64,000 nt of DNA from positions 186,001 to 250,000 of the forward strand of contig NZ_WBUE01000003.1 in assembly GCF_009026145.1 (NCBI RefSeq), read 5' to 3'. Shown in pieces: positions 8,442 to 18,459 of the stretch. Source of the DNA: Hyphomicrobium sp. Lineage in GTDB: Bacteria; Pseudomonadota; Alphaproteobacteria; Rhizobiales; Hyphomicrobiaceae. Made by a program: the position numbers and the translations under genes. The notes beneath the pieces were generated by a model that searched no databases, had not been told where the DNA came from, and saw nothing but the letters and a program-made list of their open reading frames with translations. Within the stretch, counting starts at the first letter, position 1. The number at the start of each line of letters is the position of its first letter.

Positions 8442-9001
8442 CGGCACTTTCCACTGCATTGGTTGGCGGATAATTGAGTTGAGCATGACCGTGAACGGGC
8501 TGCAGGCTGGTAAACGGCCAGCGCACGATGCACCTTTCACAAGCGCACAAGTTTGACTTCGCTCAACTACGCAGCGAGGCTCAATCTGCACGCCGACCCC
8601 TGACGTGACGTTTTGTTAGGCATTGAGAGTAACGCTTCGGCTTGGGTGCCCCCGCGAGCGAGGACCAAGGGCGGCGGGTTACCGTCGCGGCGCTGCACGG
8701 GCAAGTGAGCGCCCGGTTTCGAGGCCATGCATTAAGCGTTCGCGGAGACTTCTCGCGACGAAATGGGCTGCGTCTACCGCGGCGGCAAACGAAGTCGGCG
8801 ATCTATGGAGTTCGCCTCGTCGCAGCCAGTTTGCGTCGAAGACGCCGCAGGTGCTCACGCGGGAGAACTCCCCTGGCCTTAAGGCATAGTAGCGATTCCC
8901 GCTCGAGGCTGAACGGCCCAGTTTATCGAGTTTTCATGGCTCTAGGCCAAGGTAGTGCAGGGTCGGCGCGTTGGCCGACATCTGACCGTGGAGGACGGGC
9001 C
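8442..9001. other. Divergent intergenic region, no gene seen
   Basis: About 560 bases separate the adaptor gene (minus) from the glycine-rich protein gene (plus). Open frames exist on both strands, but they are arginine-rich products typical of high-GC noise and have no convincing start sites. The region must hold the promoters of both flanking units. I did not find a clear consensus promoter. Confidence 0.5.
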
Positions 9002-9484
9002 ATGAGGAAGTTGCAGCCGGCGCTGGCCGCGAGCTTGAGCGTTCTGGTCGGCTTGGCGGCATTGATGCCCGCGGCGGACGCCCGGGGCTTCGGCGGTGGC
9101 GGCGGCTTCGGTGGCGCCCCCGGTGGTGGTGGCTTCGGACCCGGTGGCGGTCACGGGGGAGGCTTCGGACCTGGCGGTGGCGGCTACGGCCCCGGCGGCG
9201 GTCACGAGGGTGGCTTCGGACCTGGCGGTGGTGGCTACGGCCCTCCTGGCGGAGGATACGGCCCTGGCGGTGGCGGCTATGGGCCCGTGCCCGGCCGGAC
9301 GAACCCATATGCTCGCGGTGCTCTTCCCTGGATCAACATGGACTACAACGACCTCCTCCAAACGCCCCCTAACAACTCCGGCTCCTCCTTGCCCAACGAC
9401 TGCGACTATCTACTCAAGAGGGCGATGGACGATGGCACCCCGCAGATGTGGAAACTGTTCAACGACTGCGCGCACAATCGGTGA
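9002..9484 (+). CDS. Secreted glycine-rich protein
   Basis: The true start is taken as the ATG at 9002, eight bases after a GGAGGA ribosome site, although the frame is open much further upstream. The 160-residue product begins with a clear signal peptide (MRKLQPALAASLSVLVGL, cleavage near ADA-RG). About 75 residues of low-complexity GGGYGPGGG and GGFGPGGG repeats follow. The C-terminal 55 residues are normal in composition (NPYARGALPWINMDYNDLL) and hold two cysteines that could form a disulfide. Function is unknown; secreted or cell-surface location is inferred from the signal peptide. Confidence 0.6.
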   Translation: MRKLQPALAASLSVLVGLAALMPAADARGFGGGGGFGGAPGGGGFGPGGGHGGGFGPGGGGYGPGGGHEGGFGPGGGGYGPPGGGYGPGGGGYGPVPGRTNPYARGALPWINMDYNDLLQTPPNNSGSSLPNDCDYLLKRAMDDGTPQMWKLFNDCAHNR

Positions 9485-9911
9485 CAGAAGACGTGTTTAG
9501 CCTATCGCGCTGCACGGCCGACTACTGAGTTGGAACTGGCTGCTCTCCGACGAGAAGTCTGCACACGACGCCCCTTACTTGTCGTACGCTCTATTCAGTG
9601 AGCGGCCGCTTCGCCAGCGCGCACCGGCTCACTCGCGCGATAGCAGCGTCTTCGCGCAATTCCAGTCCACGACACATCCGCAAGTGGAAGCTCGCGATCG
9701 CGGCACCTGCGGGACGTTGAACTGCTTCGCAAACAAAGCGCACTAATTCATTGCACTAATTCATTGTTAGTATTGCACTCCGTATAGTCCCACTCATGGC
9801 AGATTGGATGGCGCGCGACGCGCGCAGCCAAGAGCATGATGCTGCTCTGCCATGCCGGTGCGAGCCCGGTATGTCTGTCCGCTAAACCGCGAACAAGGGG
9901 CATGCCGAAAC
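9485..9911. other. Region upstream of the chemotaxis operon
   Basis: These 427 bases contain no gene I can support. They must hold the promoter of the che operon. The notable element is the 13-bp tandem repeat at 9741-9766. No clear sigma-70, sigma-28 or sigma-54 promoter could be assigned by eye. Confidence 0.5.
9741..9766. repeat. Perfect tandem 13-bp repeat upstream of the mcp/che operon
   Basis: The unit CACTAATTCATTG occurs twice without a gap (9741-9753 and 9754-9766), in an AT-rich patch within GC-rich DNA about 150 bases before the receptor start. The placement fits an activator or repressor site, but no known consensus was matched. Confidence 0.6.
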
Positions 9912-11807
9912 ATGGCGCTCGCCAATTTGAAGGTCTCGCGCAAGCTTGCGTTGGGCCTTGCATGTGTTCTCGTCGTATTTGCTGTCACGGGAACCGCGTT
10001 CTTCTTCACCCTGCTGTCGATCGATCGGGCCAACCTCGACGTGGCCTCCGCGACGAGCCTTTCCAAGCACCTCGTGCGCGCGACGTCGGCGGTCTATGAC
10101 GAACAACAGGCGCGTAGCGACGGGGCGTCTGGCGCCACCGCCGCGCAGGCTGCCGCGCAGCGCTTCACCGACGAGATGACGGCCGCGCACCGCGTCATAG
10201 AAGCCAACCCTCAGCAGGCGGGCATTACCGCCAGCCTCGACGCCATGGGGACAACTGCCGCCGCCTGGCGTCGGCAGGCTGCCGGTGTCGACGCTCAGAC
10301 GGGCACGGCAACGCATGCCGCGAAAGAATTCGAGGATTTCCGTGCGGCGTCTGAGGCCGCGCAGGAGAAGGCTGATGCGTGGCTCGGAAAGACCAGAAGC
10401 GAGCTCGACGACGCTCTCTACTATTCGCACGCAACTCAGCTCCTCGGCAGCCTGTTTGCCATCGGCATGGCGCTCCTCTCGGGCTGGTGGCTGTCGCGCC
10501 TCATCGCGCGTCCCCTCGGCCAGATCACCATCGCAGTCAACGAGCTCGCTGCCGGCAACAACGACATTGAGGTTCCGGCGATCAAGCGCACCGACGAGAT
10601 CGGCCTAATGGCGCAGGCCGTCGAGACCTTCAAGCAGGCGGCGATCGAAAAGCAGCGTCTGGAGCAGGAGGCGGAAGCCGCCCGCATAGCTGCGGAGGAG
10701 CAACGCCGCAAGCAGGAGGCCGAGAGCCAGTTCTACGTCGAGGCGCACAACACCTTCATGCGGGAGTTCTCGGCCGCGCTCGAGCGCCTGTCGAAAGGTG
10801 ACCTCACATACCGGCTGAACACGCCCTTCACCGAGGATTACGAGAAGATCCGTCACGACTTCAACACGACGGCGGCCAGCCTGCAGGAAGCGATATTGAC
10901 GATCGCCTCCAGCACGCAGGCCATCCGCCATGCCACCAGCGAGATCTCCACGGCGGCGGACGATCAGTCGCGGCGCACGGCGCAGCAAGCGGCGAGTCTC
11001 GAGCAGACCGCGGCAGCGCTCGACGAGATCACCGCTACCGTGAAGAAGACTGCCGACGGTGCCGGCCACGCCCGCGAAGTCGTCACCTCCGCCAAGTCCG
11101 ATGCGGAAAAGAGCGATGAAGTCGTGCGCCATGCCATCGCCGCCATGGGCGACATCGAACGCTCCTCGCAACAGATTAGCCACATCATCGGCGTCATCGA
11201 CGAGATCGCCTTCCAGACCAACCTCCTTGCCCTGAATGCCGGCGTCGAGGCTGCACGCGCGGGCGAGGCCGGGCGCGGATTTGCGGTCGTCGCCTCGGAG
11301 GTACGAGCGCTCGCACAGCGCTCGGCCGAGGCGGCCAAGGAGATCAAGGGACTGATCTCTGCCTCGACCAAGCAGGTCGAGCAGGGCGTCGATCTCGTGG
11401 GCCAGATGGGCAAGGCGCTCGAGCGCATCATGACCGAGGTGACGGAGATCAACACGGTCGTCTCCGAAATTGCAGCGGGTGCCAAGGAGCAGTCGGTCGG
11501 CTTGCAGGAGATCAACACCGGCGTCAGCCAGATGGATCAGGTCACCCAGCAGAACGCGGCGATCGTGGAGGAGACCACCGCCGCAAGTCACGGCCTCGCC
11601 CGCGAGATCGAGAAGCTGCTCGAGCTGGTTAGCCGCTTCGAGACGGGTCAGGAGCCGGCTGCCGAGCCACCCCACCGCGATTCGCGGCCAGCTCCCACGA
11701 ATGGCAAGACACGTCCTGCCCTGAAAACGGTTTCGACGCGCGGGACACCGGCAGCAGTGCGGAAGCTGGAGGCAATCGCCAATGAGCAGGGCTGGGAAGA
11801 GTTCTAA
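9912..11807 (+). CDS. Methyl-accepting chemotaxis protein with C-terminal GWEEF
   Basis: The start is set at the ATG at 9912 ([15 protein letters not shown]), giving 631 residues; the frame is open 20 codons further upstream. One membrane helix lies near residues 10-32. A short periplasmic domain of about 150 residues, a second helix ([18 protein letters not shown]), a HAMP domain and the signalling domain follow, with the conserved hairpin tip [24 protein letters not shown]. The last five residues are GWEEF, close to the NWETF pentapeptide that tethers CheR and CheB in enterobacterial receptors. The gene leads the che operon, in the position of icpA in Sinorhizobium. The ligand is unknown. 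Confidence 0.9.
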   Translation: MALANLKVSRKLALGLACVLVVFAVTGTAFFFTLLSIDRANLDVASATSLSKHLVRATSAVYDEQQARSDGASGATAAQAAAQRFTDEMTAAHRVIEANPQQAGITASLDAMGTTAAAWRRQAAGVDAQTGTATHAAKEFEDFRAASEAAQEKADAWLGKTRSELDDALYYSHATQLLGSLFAIGMALLSGWWLSRLIARPLGQITIAVNELAAGNNDIEVPAIKRTDEIGLMAQAVETFKQAAIEKQRLEQEAEAARIAAEEQRRKQEAESQFYVEAHNTFMREFSAALERLSKGDLTYRLNTPFTEDYEKIRHDFNTTAASLQEAILTIASSTQAIRHATSEISTAADDQSRRTAQQAASLEQTAAALDEITATVKKTADGAGHAREVVTSAKSDAEKSDEVVRHAIAAMGDIERSSQQISHIIGVIDEIAFQTNLLALNAGVEAARAGEAGRGFAVVASEVRALAQRSAEAAKEIKGLISASTKQVEQGVDLVGQMGKALERIMTEVTEINTVVSEIAAGAKEQSVGLQEINTGVSQMDQVTQQNAAIVEETTAASHGLAREIEKLLELVSRFETGQEPAAEPPHRDSRPAPTNGKTRPALKTVSTRGTPAAVRKLEAIANEQGWEEF

Positions 11808-12093
11808 GGGCGGAGCGAAGAAGGCCGCGAGGAACCAGTTGCAGCTCCCGGAAGTGCTCGATCTGAGAGCTGCAGCCCCCCTCGCTCAGACCTTCCTCGC
11901 ACGCCGCGGCGCCGAGCTCAGCGTGGATGCCAGCAGCGTTCGTCGCGTCGGCGCGCAGTGTCTGCAAGTCCTCGTTGCGGCTGCGGCAACTTGGAAGGCC
12001 GATGGCGTATGCCTTCGCCTGGAGAAACCAACTGAGGAGTTCCTGGAGGGCAGTCGGCTCTTGGGAATTCACCTGGATCGAGAAATAGCCTGA
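11782..12093 (+). CDS. cheS: STAS-domain protein, CheS-like
   Basis: The 103-residue protein overlaps the end of the receptor gene by 26 bases. After a basic N-terminus it has a STAS-like fold pattern: a beta strand, the segment [21 protein letters not shown], and a hydrophobic helix. The serine pair in DASSVRRV lies where anti-sigma-factor antagonists carry the phosphorylated serine. In Sinorhizobium meliloti the gene at this position encodes CheS, which binds CheA and speeds loss of phosphate from the sink regulator CheY1. The assignment rests on position, length and fold pattern, so the symbol is tentative. Confidence 0.65.
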   Translation: MSRAGKSSKGGAKKAARNQLQLPEVLDLRAAAPLAQTFLARRGAELSVDASSVRRVGAQCLQVLVAAAATWKADGVCLRLEKPTEEFLEGSRLLGIHLDREIA

Positions 12094-12107
12094 CCGGAGC
12101 CCATGTG

Positions 12108-12473
12108 ATGAGAAAGACGATTCTCACCGTCGACGACTCCCGCACCATGCGTGAGATGCTGCTCCTGGCTCTCCAGGACGCCGGCTTTCACGTGCTGCAG
12201 GCGGAAGATGGTCTCAAAGGGCTCGAAGTTCTAAAGGGCCAGCAGGCCGACGTCATCATAACCGATATCAATATGCCCAGACTCGACGGCTTCGGGTTCA
12301 TCGAGCATGTCCGCCGTGATGCGACTCACAGGGCGGTTCCGATCTTGGTGCTGACCACGGAAAGCGACACAGAGAAAAAGAGCCGCGCGCGCAGCGCGGG
12401 TGCCACCGGATGGATCGTCAAGCCCTTCCATCCTGTGAAGCTGGTCGACGCAATCCGCAGGGTCGCAGGCTGA
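12108..12473 (+). CDS. cheY: Chemotaxis response regulator CheY (first copy)
   Basis: The 121-residue protein is a single receiver domain. Asp9 and Asp10 (TVDDSRTMR) form the metal site, Asp53 in ITDINMP is the phosphoacceptor, Thr84 or Thr85 in LTTES is the switch residue, and the lysine of WIVKPFHP is conserved. A GTG directly before the ATG (12105) is an alternative start. It lies just after the STAS gene and before cheA. In related bacteria with two CheY proteins and no CheZ, this copy usually serves as a phosphate sink. Confidence 0.9.
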   Translation: MRKTILTVDDSRTMREMLLLALQDAGFHVLQAEDGLKGLEVLKGQQADVIITDINMPRLDGFGFIEHVRRDATHRAVPILVLTTESDTEKKSRARSAGATGWIVKPFHPVKLVDAIRRVAG

Positions 12474-12489
12474 CTTGCGAGGGGACCCA

Positions 12490-14688
12490 ATGGCCTCAAG
12501 CGATATGGACGCGCTGCGTCAGATCTTCTTCCAGGAGTGCGAGGAGCAGCTCGCCGAGCTGGAATCTGGCCTGCTCGAGATCGAGAGCGGAGGCTCCGAC
12601 TCGGAGATCGTCAACGCCGTGTTCAGAGCGGTGCACTCGGTAAAGGGTGGTGCGGGGGCGTTCGCGCTCGATGACCTCGTGCACTTCGCGCATATCTTCG
12701 AGACAGTGCTCGACGAGGTCCGCAAAGGGCGGCTTGCTACTGCCGCACCGATTGTCGAGACGCTTCTGCGAGCGGCCGACGTGCTCGCCGATCTTGTGCG
12801 CGTGGCGCGCGACGGCGGAGACAAAGACGAGACACGCATTCGCAGCGTCAGCGACGAGCTCGCTGCACTGAGTGGCGCGCCGGCTGCGGTTGACGTCGGC
12901 GAGCCTGAAGGCAGCGTCGATGATCTCGACTTCAAGCCGGTCGTGGTGGCGCTGCCCATCTTCGACGACACCCCGCCCGCCCCGGAAGAGCTCGTCACGG
13001 AATACACGATCACCTTCAAGCCGCACGCGAGCCTCTACGCCAACGCAAACGAGCCCGCAGTTCTGATGCGAGAGCTCGAGCGGCTCGGCGAGATCACCGT
13101 CGCATGCGACATAGCATCGGTTCCTCCGTTGGCCGAGCTCGACCCCGAAGGGGCGTATCTCGCGTGGACCATCGAGCTCAAGACGACGCACGGCGAGGAC
13201 GATGTGCGCGGCGTGTTCGAGTTCGTCGAAGGCGCCTGTGACATCTCCATTGTTGCCAAGTCGGCCCCGGTCGACGGCCCGAGCGATGACGTAATCGCAG
13301 CGTTACTGCGGAGCGTGCGGGAGGAGCCCGTCGAGGAGCTTGCTCAATCGGAGACTGTCGTCGCCGATACCCCCTCTGGTCATGAGGAGGTGGAGGCGGT
13401 CATCCCGTCGAGCATCTCTCAACCTGCCGCCCCAAAGGCTGAACCGGCGAAAGGCGAGAAACCTGCGGCCTCCGAAGCAGCGCAGCAGACGATCCGTGTC
13501 GACCTCGATCGGGTCGATCGCCTGATGAACCTCGTCGGCGAACTCGTCATCAATCAGGCGATGCTGTCGCAGCGCTTGATGGAGGCGGGCCTGGCGCGCT
13601 CGTCGGAGGTTGCTACCGGACTCGACGAGTTCGAGCAGCTGACGCGCGACATCCAGGAAGGCGTCATGGCGATCCGCGCCCAGCCGGTCAAATCGGTCTT
13701 CCAGCGTATGCCGCGCCTCGTGCGCGAAGTCGCTGCGGCAACCTCGAAGAAGGTGCGGCTCGTCACCGAGGGCGAAGGCACCGAAGTCGACAAGACGGTG
13801 ATTGAGCGGCTCGCTGATCCGCTGACGCATATGATCCGCAACGCGATCGATCACGGGCTGGAAAAGCCCGAGGCTCGTTTGGCTGCCGGCAAGCGCGAGG
13901 AGGGCCTGGTCAGGCTTTCGGCCACGCATCGCTCGGGCCGAATCGTCATCGACATTGCCGACGACGGCGCCGGCATCAACCGTCCGCGCGTCCGCGCAAT
14001 CGCCGAGGAAAAGGGCCTCGTACCACCCAATGCTCAACTCACGGACGAGGAGGTCGACAACCTGATCTTCCTACCGGGCTTCTCCACCGCTTCCACCGTC
14101 TCCGACATTTCCGGTCGCGGGGTCGGCATGGATGTCGTCAAGCGGTCGATCCAAGCACTCGGGGGCCGCGTCGCAATCACCTCGAGGCCCGGCGAGGGAT
14201 CGACCTTCACCTTGAGCCTGCCCCTGACGCTCGCCGTTCTCTACGGAATGGTCGTGACCGTGGCCGACCAAACGCTCGTCGTGCCTCTGACGTCGATTAT
14301 CGAAACGCTTAAGCCGAAACCCAGCGACGTGCGTGGCTTCGGCGGCGAGGCACGGCTGATCGCACTCCGCAACAATTTCATCCCGCTAGTCGACGTTGGA
14401 CGCGAGCTTGGCTATCGCAGCCAATCCGCCGACCCCGGCGCCGGCGTCGCTCTCCTCGTCGAATCGGACGGAGGCGCACAGAGCGCGCTGCTTGTCGATG
14501 CCATCCAAGGCCAGCGGCAAGTCGTCATCAAGAGTCTGGAAGCCAACTACGGGCGGGTCCCGGGCATTGCCGCCGCGACCATCTTGGGCGACGGCCGGGT
14601 CGCCCTGATCTTGGACGTCGACGCTGTGGTGGCGGGTTCGCGTAACGGAAGCACAAGCCTCGAATCAGCACTTGCACTGGCAGGATAA
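12490..14688 (+). CDS. cheA: Chemotaxis sensor histidine kinase CheA
   Basis: The 732-residue protein has the full CheA domain order. An N-terminal HPt domain carries phosphorylated His49 in [11 protein letters not shown]2-like regulator-binding domain lies at about residues 165-260. A dimerisation helix pair begins at [14 protein letters not shown], and the ATPase domain shows the N box ([12 protein letters not shown]), G1 box (DIADDGAGI) and GRGVGMDVV. The C-terminal CheW-like domain starts near [11 protein letters not shown]. The ATG at 12490 follows a GAGGGGA ribosome site and is preferred over the upstream TTG. It phosphorylates both CheYs and CheB at the receptor array. Confidence 0.95.
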   Translation: MASSDMDALRQIFFQECEEQLAELESGLLEIESGGSDSEIVNAVFRAVHSVKGGAGAFALDDLVHFAHIFETVLDEVRKGRLATAAPIVETLLRAADVLADLVRVARDGGDKDETRIRSVSDELAALSGAPAAVDVGEPEGSVDDLDFKPVVVALPIFDDTPPAPEELVTEYTITFKPHASLYANANEPAVLMRELERLGEITVACDIASVPPLAELDPEGAYLAWTIELKTTHGEDDVRGVFEFVEGACDISIVAKSAPVDGPSDDVIAALLRSVREEPVEELAQSETVVADTPSGHEEVEAVIPSSISQPAAPKAEPAKGEKPAASEAAQQTIRVDLDRVDRLMNLVGELVINQAMLSQRLMEAGLARSSEVATGLDEFEQLTRDIQEGVMAIRAQPVKSVFQRMPRLVREVAAATSKKVRLVTEGEGTEVDKTVIERLADPLTHMIRNAIDHGLEKPEARLAAGKREEGLVRLSATHRSGRIVIDIADDGAGINRPRVRAIAEEKGLVPPNAQLTDEEVDNLIFLPGFSTASTVSDISGRGVGMDVVKRSIQALGGRVAITSRPGEGSTFTLSLPLTLAVLYGMVVTVADQTLVVPLTSIIETLKPKPSDVRGFGGEARLIALRNNFIPLVDVGRELGYRSQSADPGAGVALLVESDGGAQSALLVDAIQGQRQVVIKSLEANYGRVPGIAAATILGDGRVALILDVDAVVAGSRNGSTSLESALALAG

Positions 14689-14693
14689 TTCCG

Positions 14694-15173
14694 ATGACCC
14701 AACTAGCTCCGCTCGTTGAGCAGAAATCCAGCACCCCCCGCGAGCTCATCGCATTCGCGGTAGGCGAGCAAGAATTCTGCATCGACGTCATGTCGGTGCG
14801 TGAGATACGCGGCTGGACACCCGCAACGGTGCTCCCGCACTCACAGTCATTCGTACGCGGCGTGATAAATCTGCGCGGCGCCGTGCTGCCGATCATGGAT
14901 CTGGCAGTACGCCTTGGATTTCCGCCCGCCGAGGCGATGGGGCGCCACGTCATCATCGTCGTTCAGGTCGGCAGCCAGGTTGTCGGCCTGCTGGTCGATG
15001 CCGTTTCCGATATTCTGACCGTCAGCGATGCGGAGATTCTGCCTCCCCCCGATGTCGCTTCCGACATGGCGAAGCGCTTTGTGTGTGGTCTGCTCGCGAT
15101 GGAAGGACGCATGATCAGCCTCCTTTCCGTCGACAACGTGCTCCCTGAGCAAGACCGGGGAGACCCTCAATGA
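14694..15173 (+). CDS. cheW: Chemotaxis coupling protein CheW
   Basis: The 159-residue protein is a single CheW domain. It shows the conserved strands [21 protein letters not shown] and [17 protein letters not shown], and the [13 protein letters not shown] segment that contacts receptors and CheA. It couples chemoreceptors to CheA in the cytosolic array. It begins five bases after cheA ends, and its stop overlaps the start of cheR. It appears complete. Confidence 0.94.
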   Translation: MTQLAPLVEQKSSTPRELIAFAVGEQEFCIDVMSVREIRGWTPATVLPHSQSFVRGVINLRGAVLPIMDLAVRLGFPPAEAMGRHVIIVVQVGSQVVGLLVDAVSDILTVSDAEILPPPDVASDMAKRFVCGLLAMEGRMISLLSVDNVLPEQDRGDPQ

Positions 15174-16066
15174 AGCCAGCCCTAGCGAACGCTGGCAAGC
15201 GGACGCAGCATCTCATCGACGGCGAGTTCCCGCTTACCAAGGAAGACTTCGATAAGATCGCGGAGATCGCCTATTCCGACGCCGGAATCGATCTCGGTGA
15301 GGCGAAGGCCAGTCTTGTCTACTCGCGCCTCACCAAACGTCTTCGGGCACTGCGCTTGGAGAGCTTCCACAGCTATTGTGCGCTCTTATCCAAGGAGGAT
15401 GGAGACGGCGAGCGCCAACAGATGGTGGCCGCCCTCACAACGAACGTCACTCGCTTCTTTCGCGAGCCGCACCACTTCGAACACGTGAAGACGCACGTTG
15501 TTGCGCCGCTCGTTGCGACGGCACGCGCGGGCGGGGCAGTGCGGATCTGGTCAGCCGCCTGCTCGAGCGGCGAGGAGCCGTACTCGATAGCACTCGCGAT
15601 TCTTTCTGCCATGCCGGACGCCGCATCGCTCAATGTCAAGGTGCTGGCAACCGATATCGATCCCGACGTCCTGCACAAGGGACAGACGGGTGTTTACGGC
15701 GAAGCCGCCATGGCGCCCGTACCTCCGGAGATGCGCCAACGGTGGTTCAGCCTGCAAGTTGACGGCGAGCGTGGAAAGGCCTGGCGAGCCGGAGAGGAGC
15801 TGCGCAAGCTCGTTGTCTTCCGTAAGCTCAACCTCATCGGCCACTGGCCCATGCGCGGACCCTTCCATGCTATCTTCTGTCGCAACGCGCTCATCTACTT
15901 CAAGGAGGAGACTCAGGTCGAAGTCTGGCGTCGATTCGCGCCGTTGCTTGTGCCGGCGGGGCGCCTCTACATCGGCCATTCGGAGCGGTTGTTCGGCGCA
16001 GCCACCCCTTTGTACGTGAATGAGGCGATCACGACCTACCGCTTGCGGGAGGAGCCCGCGGCATGA
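15170..16066 (+). CDS. cheR: Chemotaxis protein methyltransferase CheR
   Basis: The 298-residue enzyme uses S-adenosylmethionine to methylate receptor glutamates. It has the helical CheR N-terminal domain (about residues 20-85), then the methyltransferase fold with the SAM-binding segment [16 protein letters not shown] and the [10 protein letters not shown] motif, ending with the HSERLFG signature. It overlaps cheW and cheB by four bases each (ATGA), which implies translational coupling. The receptor at the head of the operon carries a pentapeptide that could tether it. Confidence 0.94.
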   Translation: MKPALANAGKRTQHLIDGEFPLTKEDFDKIAEIAYSDAGIDLGEAKASLVYSRLTKRLRALRLESFHSYCALLSKEDGDGERQQMVAALTTNVTRFFREPHHFEHVKTHVVAPLVATARAGGAVRIWSAACSSGEEPYSIALAILSAMPDAASLNVKVLATDIDPDVLHKGQTGVYGEAAMAPVPPEMRQRWFSLQVDGERGKAWRAGEELRKLVVFRKLNLIGHWPMRGPFHAIFCRNALIYFKEETQVEVWRRFAPLLVPAGRLYIGHSERLFGAATPLYVNEAITTYRLREEPAA

Positions 16067-17145
16067 TCCCCATTCGTGTCCTAGTGGTCGATGATTCCGC
16101 CACCATGCGCGGCCTCATTTCGCTCGCGCTGCGCCGGGATCCGGAGATCGAGGTGGTCGGGACGGCGAGCAATCCGCTCACGGCCCGCGACGCCATCAAG
16201 ACGCACAATCCAGACGTGATCACGCTCGACGTCGAGATGCCGGGCATGAACGGCCTCGACTTCCTGAAGAAGATCGTGCGGCTGCGGCCGACACCCGTCA
16301 TCATGGTGTCGAATCTGACCGGCGCGGGTACGGAAACGGCGATCGAGGCCATGCAGATCGGCGCCGTCGATTGCATCGCTAAGCCGGCACCGGGTGACTT
16401 ACAGCCGTTTGCCGAGCTGCCGAGAATAGTCAAGGCGGCGGCCGGCGCCCGTGTGCGCCCGCGCAGCGTGCTCAATGCTGATGCCAAGTCTCGTGACCAG
16501 CGCCGACCCTTCGTCGCCACTTACGAGCCCGATGGTCGGATGCTGGCGATTGGCTCTTCGACAGGCGGCGTCGAAGCCCTCTCTGCACTAATATCGCAAC
16601 TCCCGGAGAACTGCCCTCCCACCGCTATCGTCCAGCACATGCCGCCTGACTTCACCGCAAGTCTCGCCGCGCGGCTCGACCGCCTCAACGCGCCAAAGGT
16701 CAAAGAGGCCTACGACGGGGCCCCACTCGAGACGGGCTGCGTCTACATCGCTCCCGGCGGCACAAAGCACCTGGAGGTCGAGGAGAACCATGGGCTGCGC
16801 TGCCGCCTGCGAGCGGGCCCCCCTGTGAGTGGGCATTCCCCCTCGGTCGACGCGCTTTTCACCTCTGTCGCACAGGTCGCCAAGGCGAACGCGATCGGCG
16901 TCATTCTCACTGGCATGGGCCGCGATGGGGCCCAAGGCCTGTTGGCCATGCGCCAAGCCGGCGCCCGCACCATCGGCCAGGATGAGGCGACGAGCCTCAT
17001 ATACGGCATGCCGAGAGCCGCCTTCGAAATTGGTGCGGTGGAGCGGCAGCTCCCTCTCGATCGAATCGCAAACGCGGTTCTTGTAATGACCAATCTCCGT
17101 GGCCGCCCAGGAAGGGAGAACGAATGTCACTCGCAGACCAGCTGA
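16063..17145 (+). CDS. cheB: Chemotaxis response regulator protein-glutamate methylesterase CheB
   Basis: The 360-residue protein has an N-terminal receiver with phosphoacceptor Asp56 (TLDVEMPG), a short linker, and a C-terminal methylesterase domain. The catalytic residues are visible: serine in IGSSTGG, histidine in QHMPP and aspartate in GMGRDGA. It demethylates and deamidates receptors when activated by CheA, balancing CheR. The gene overlaps cheR by four bases and the next cheY by 22 bases. Confidence 0.94.
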   Translation: MIPIRVLVVDDSATMRGLISLALRRDPEIEVVGTASNPLTARDAIKTHNPDVITLDVEMPGMNGLDFLKKIVRLRPTPVIMVSNLTGAGTETAIEAMQIGAVDCIAKPAPGDLQPFAELPRIVKAAAGARVRPRSVLNADAKSRDQRRPFVATYEPDGRMLAIGSSTGGVEALSALISQLPENCPPTAIVQHMPPDFTASLAARLDRLNAPKVKEAYDGAPLETGCVYIAPGGTKHLEVEENHGLRCRLRAGPPVSGHSPSVDALFTSVAQVAKANAIGVILTGMGRDGAQGLLAMRQAGARTIGQDEATSLIYGMPRAAFEIGAVERQLPLDRIANAVLVMTNLRGRPGRENECHSQTS

Positions 17146-17513
17146 AGGTCCTCATCGTCGACGACACGACAACCAGCCGCATGCTGGTACGCGATGGTCT
17201 CCAGGAGATCGGGATCAAGAACATCTCGTTCGCGTCCGACGGCGAGCAGGGGCTCAAACACGTGATGTCGACGCCGACGCACCTGGTGATCTCGGACTTC
17301 AACATGCCGAAGCTCGATGGTCTCGGCCTATTGCAGGCCATCCGCAAGCACGCCCCGACGCAGAAGACGCCCTTCATCATGCTGACGGGCAAGGGCGACA
17401 AAGAGCTTCTGCAGAAAGCCATTCAATTCGGCCTCAATAACTACCTGACGAAGCCGTTTACGGTCCCAGCGCTGAAGTCGGCCCTCGAGGCTGTTGTTGG
17501 CCGACTAAAATGA
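17124..17513 (+). CDS. cheY: Chemotaxis response regulator CheY (second copy)
   Basis: This 129-residue receiver has Asp13 and Asp14 (IVDDTTTSR), phosphoacceptor Asp58 in [11 protein letters not shown], threonine in MLTGKGD and lysine in LTKPF. It starts inside the end of cheB and ends in an ATGA overlap with cheD. In alphaproteobacteria with this gene order the CheY between cheB and cheD is the one that binds the flagellar motor, while the first CheY drains phosphate. That division of labour is inferred here from position. Confidence 0.92.
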   Translation: MSLADQLKVLIVDDTTTSRMLVRDGLQEIGIKNISFASDGEQGLKHVMSTPTHLVISDFNMPKLDGLGLLQAIRKHAPTQKTPFIMLTGKGDKELLQKAIQFGLNNYLTKPFTVPALKSALEAVVGRLK

Positions 17514-18043
17514 CGAACCGTACGCTGACCCGGAAGCACGTAATGGAAGGCCAATTCCACGTCTCGGACGATCCCAATCTCGTCCTGACGACGGTATTGG
17601 GCTCCTGCGTTGCCGCCTGCTTGCGCGATCCCGTCGCGCGCATCGGGGGAATGAATCACTTCCTCCTGCCGGGCGATGGCGATAGGGCGCAGTCACGCGA
17701 TGCTGAACGGTATGGCGTCTATCTCATGGAGCTGCTCGTCAACGGCCTGATGAGCAGAGGCGCTCAAAGGGCGCGGCTCGAGGCCAAGCTGTTCGGCGGG
17801 GCAAGAACGATCTTCAAGAGCTCTGACGTTGGCAAGATGAACGCCAACTTTGCCGACCACTTCCTGAAGAACGAAGGGATCGCCATCGTCGGTGCCAGCC
17901 TCGGCGGAAAAGCCGGTCGTCGCGTCGAGTATTGGCCAGTGAGCGGACGCGCACGCCAGATTTCGGTAGGCGAGACCGGAATAGCCGCCGCTCCGCGCGC
18001 ACCGGCAATGCCAGTGCATGACGGTGACCTTGAGCTGTTCTGA
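17510..18043 (+). CDS. cheD: Chemoreceptor glutamine deamidase CheD
   Basis: The 177-residue enzyme deamidates receptor glutamines. The catalytic Cys33 lies in [12 protein letters not shown] and His50 in GGMNHFLLP. The [14 protein letters not shown] segment and the C-terminal half are also typical. It begins in a four-base overlap with cheY2. CheD proteins can also interact with CheC phosphatases, but no cheC is present in the window. Confidence 0.93.
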   Translation: MTNRTLTRKHVMEGQFHVSDDPNLVLTTVLGSCVAACLRDPVARIGGMNHFLLPGDGDRAQSRDAERYGVYLMELLVNGLMSRGAQRARLEAKLFGGARTIFKSSDVGKMNANFADHFLKNEGIAIVGASLGGKAGRRVEYWPVSGRARQISVGETGIAAAPRAPAMPVHDGDLELF

Positions 18044-18072
18044 AAGGTCCGGACGAGCGCGACGGGGTGTTG

Positions 18073-18459
18073 ATGCATATGACCAAACAAGCGATCACGA
18101 AGGCCGAAGCCGACCATACCCCGCTCCCGGGATTGCTCAATGCTGTCGGCGAGGAGCTTCACCACTTGGCGGCGGCCGTCGAGCGCCTGCACGCGATCGT
18201 AGAGCTGCCGGGCGTCAGAGATTCGCTGCGGGATGCGCACTGCTTTGGGGTCGTGCAAGGCATCGACCACGTGACGCAGAACCTCGTCGGGATTTCCGAA
18301 TTTCTCTCGACCCTCGCCACGGCAATCCCTGACGAATGGGCGCTCGATACGACCGCGGCCTGCGACGTCGTCCTTATTGCGTCCCTCTGCGAGCGACTGA
18401 AGCGGCCTACCATGCCAAGACCGACATCCTCTGGGTGTGACGAATGCGAGTTCTTCTGA
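18073..18459 (+). CDS. cheT: CheT-like protein with CheZ-type DxxxQ motif
   Basis: The ATG at 18073 follows GACGGGG at a normal distance and gives 128 residues; a GTG at 18067 is an alternative. The sequence is almost wholly alpha-helical. In its centre is GIDHVTQNLVGI, with Asp65 and Gln69 spaced as in the CheZ active site (DxxxQ in QDLTGQ), which removes phosphate from CheY. The gene directly follows cheD, the position of cheT (orf10) in the Sinorhizobium che operon. A role as a CheY phosphatase or CheR/CheY partner is inferred from the motif and context; the symbol is tentative. The C-terminus is rich in polar residues and cysteine (SSGCDECEFF). Confidence 0.6.
   Translation: MHMTKQAITKAEADHTPLPGLLNAVGEELHHLAAAVERLHAIVELPGVRDSLRDAHCFGVVQGIDHVTQNLVGISEFLSTLATAIPDEWALDTTAACDVVLIASLCERLKRPTMPRPTSSGCDECEFF

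Noticed and set aside
8642..9001. N-terminal extension of the glycine-rich protein frame
   Set aside because: The extension is Arg-rich noise, while a good ribosome site and signal peptide mark the start at 9002.
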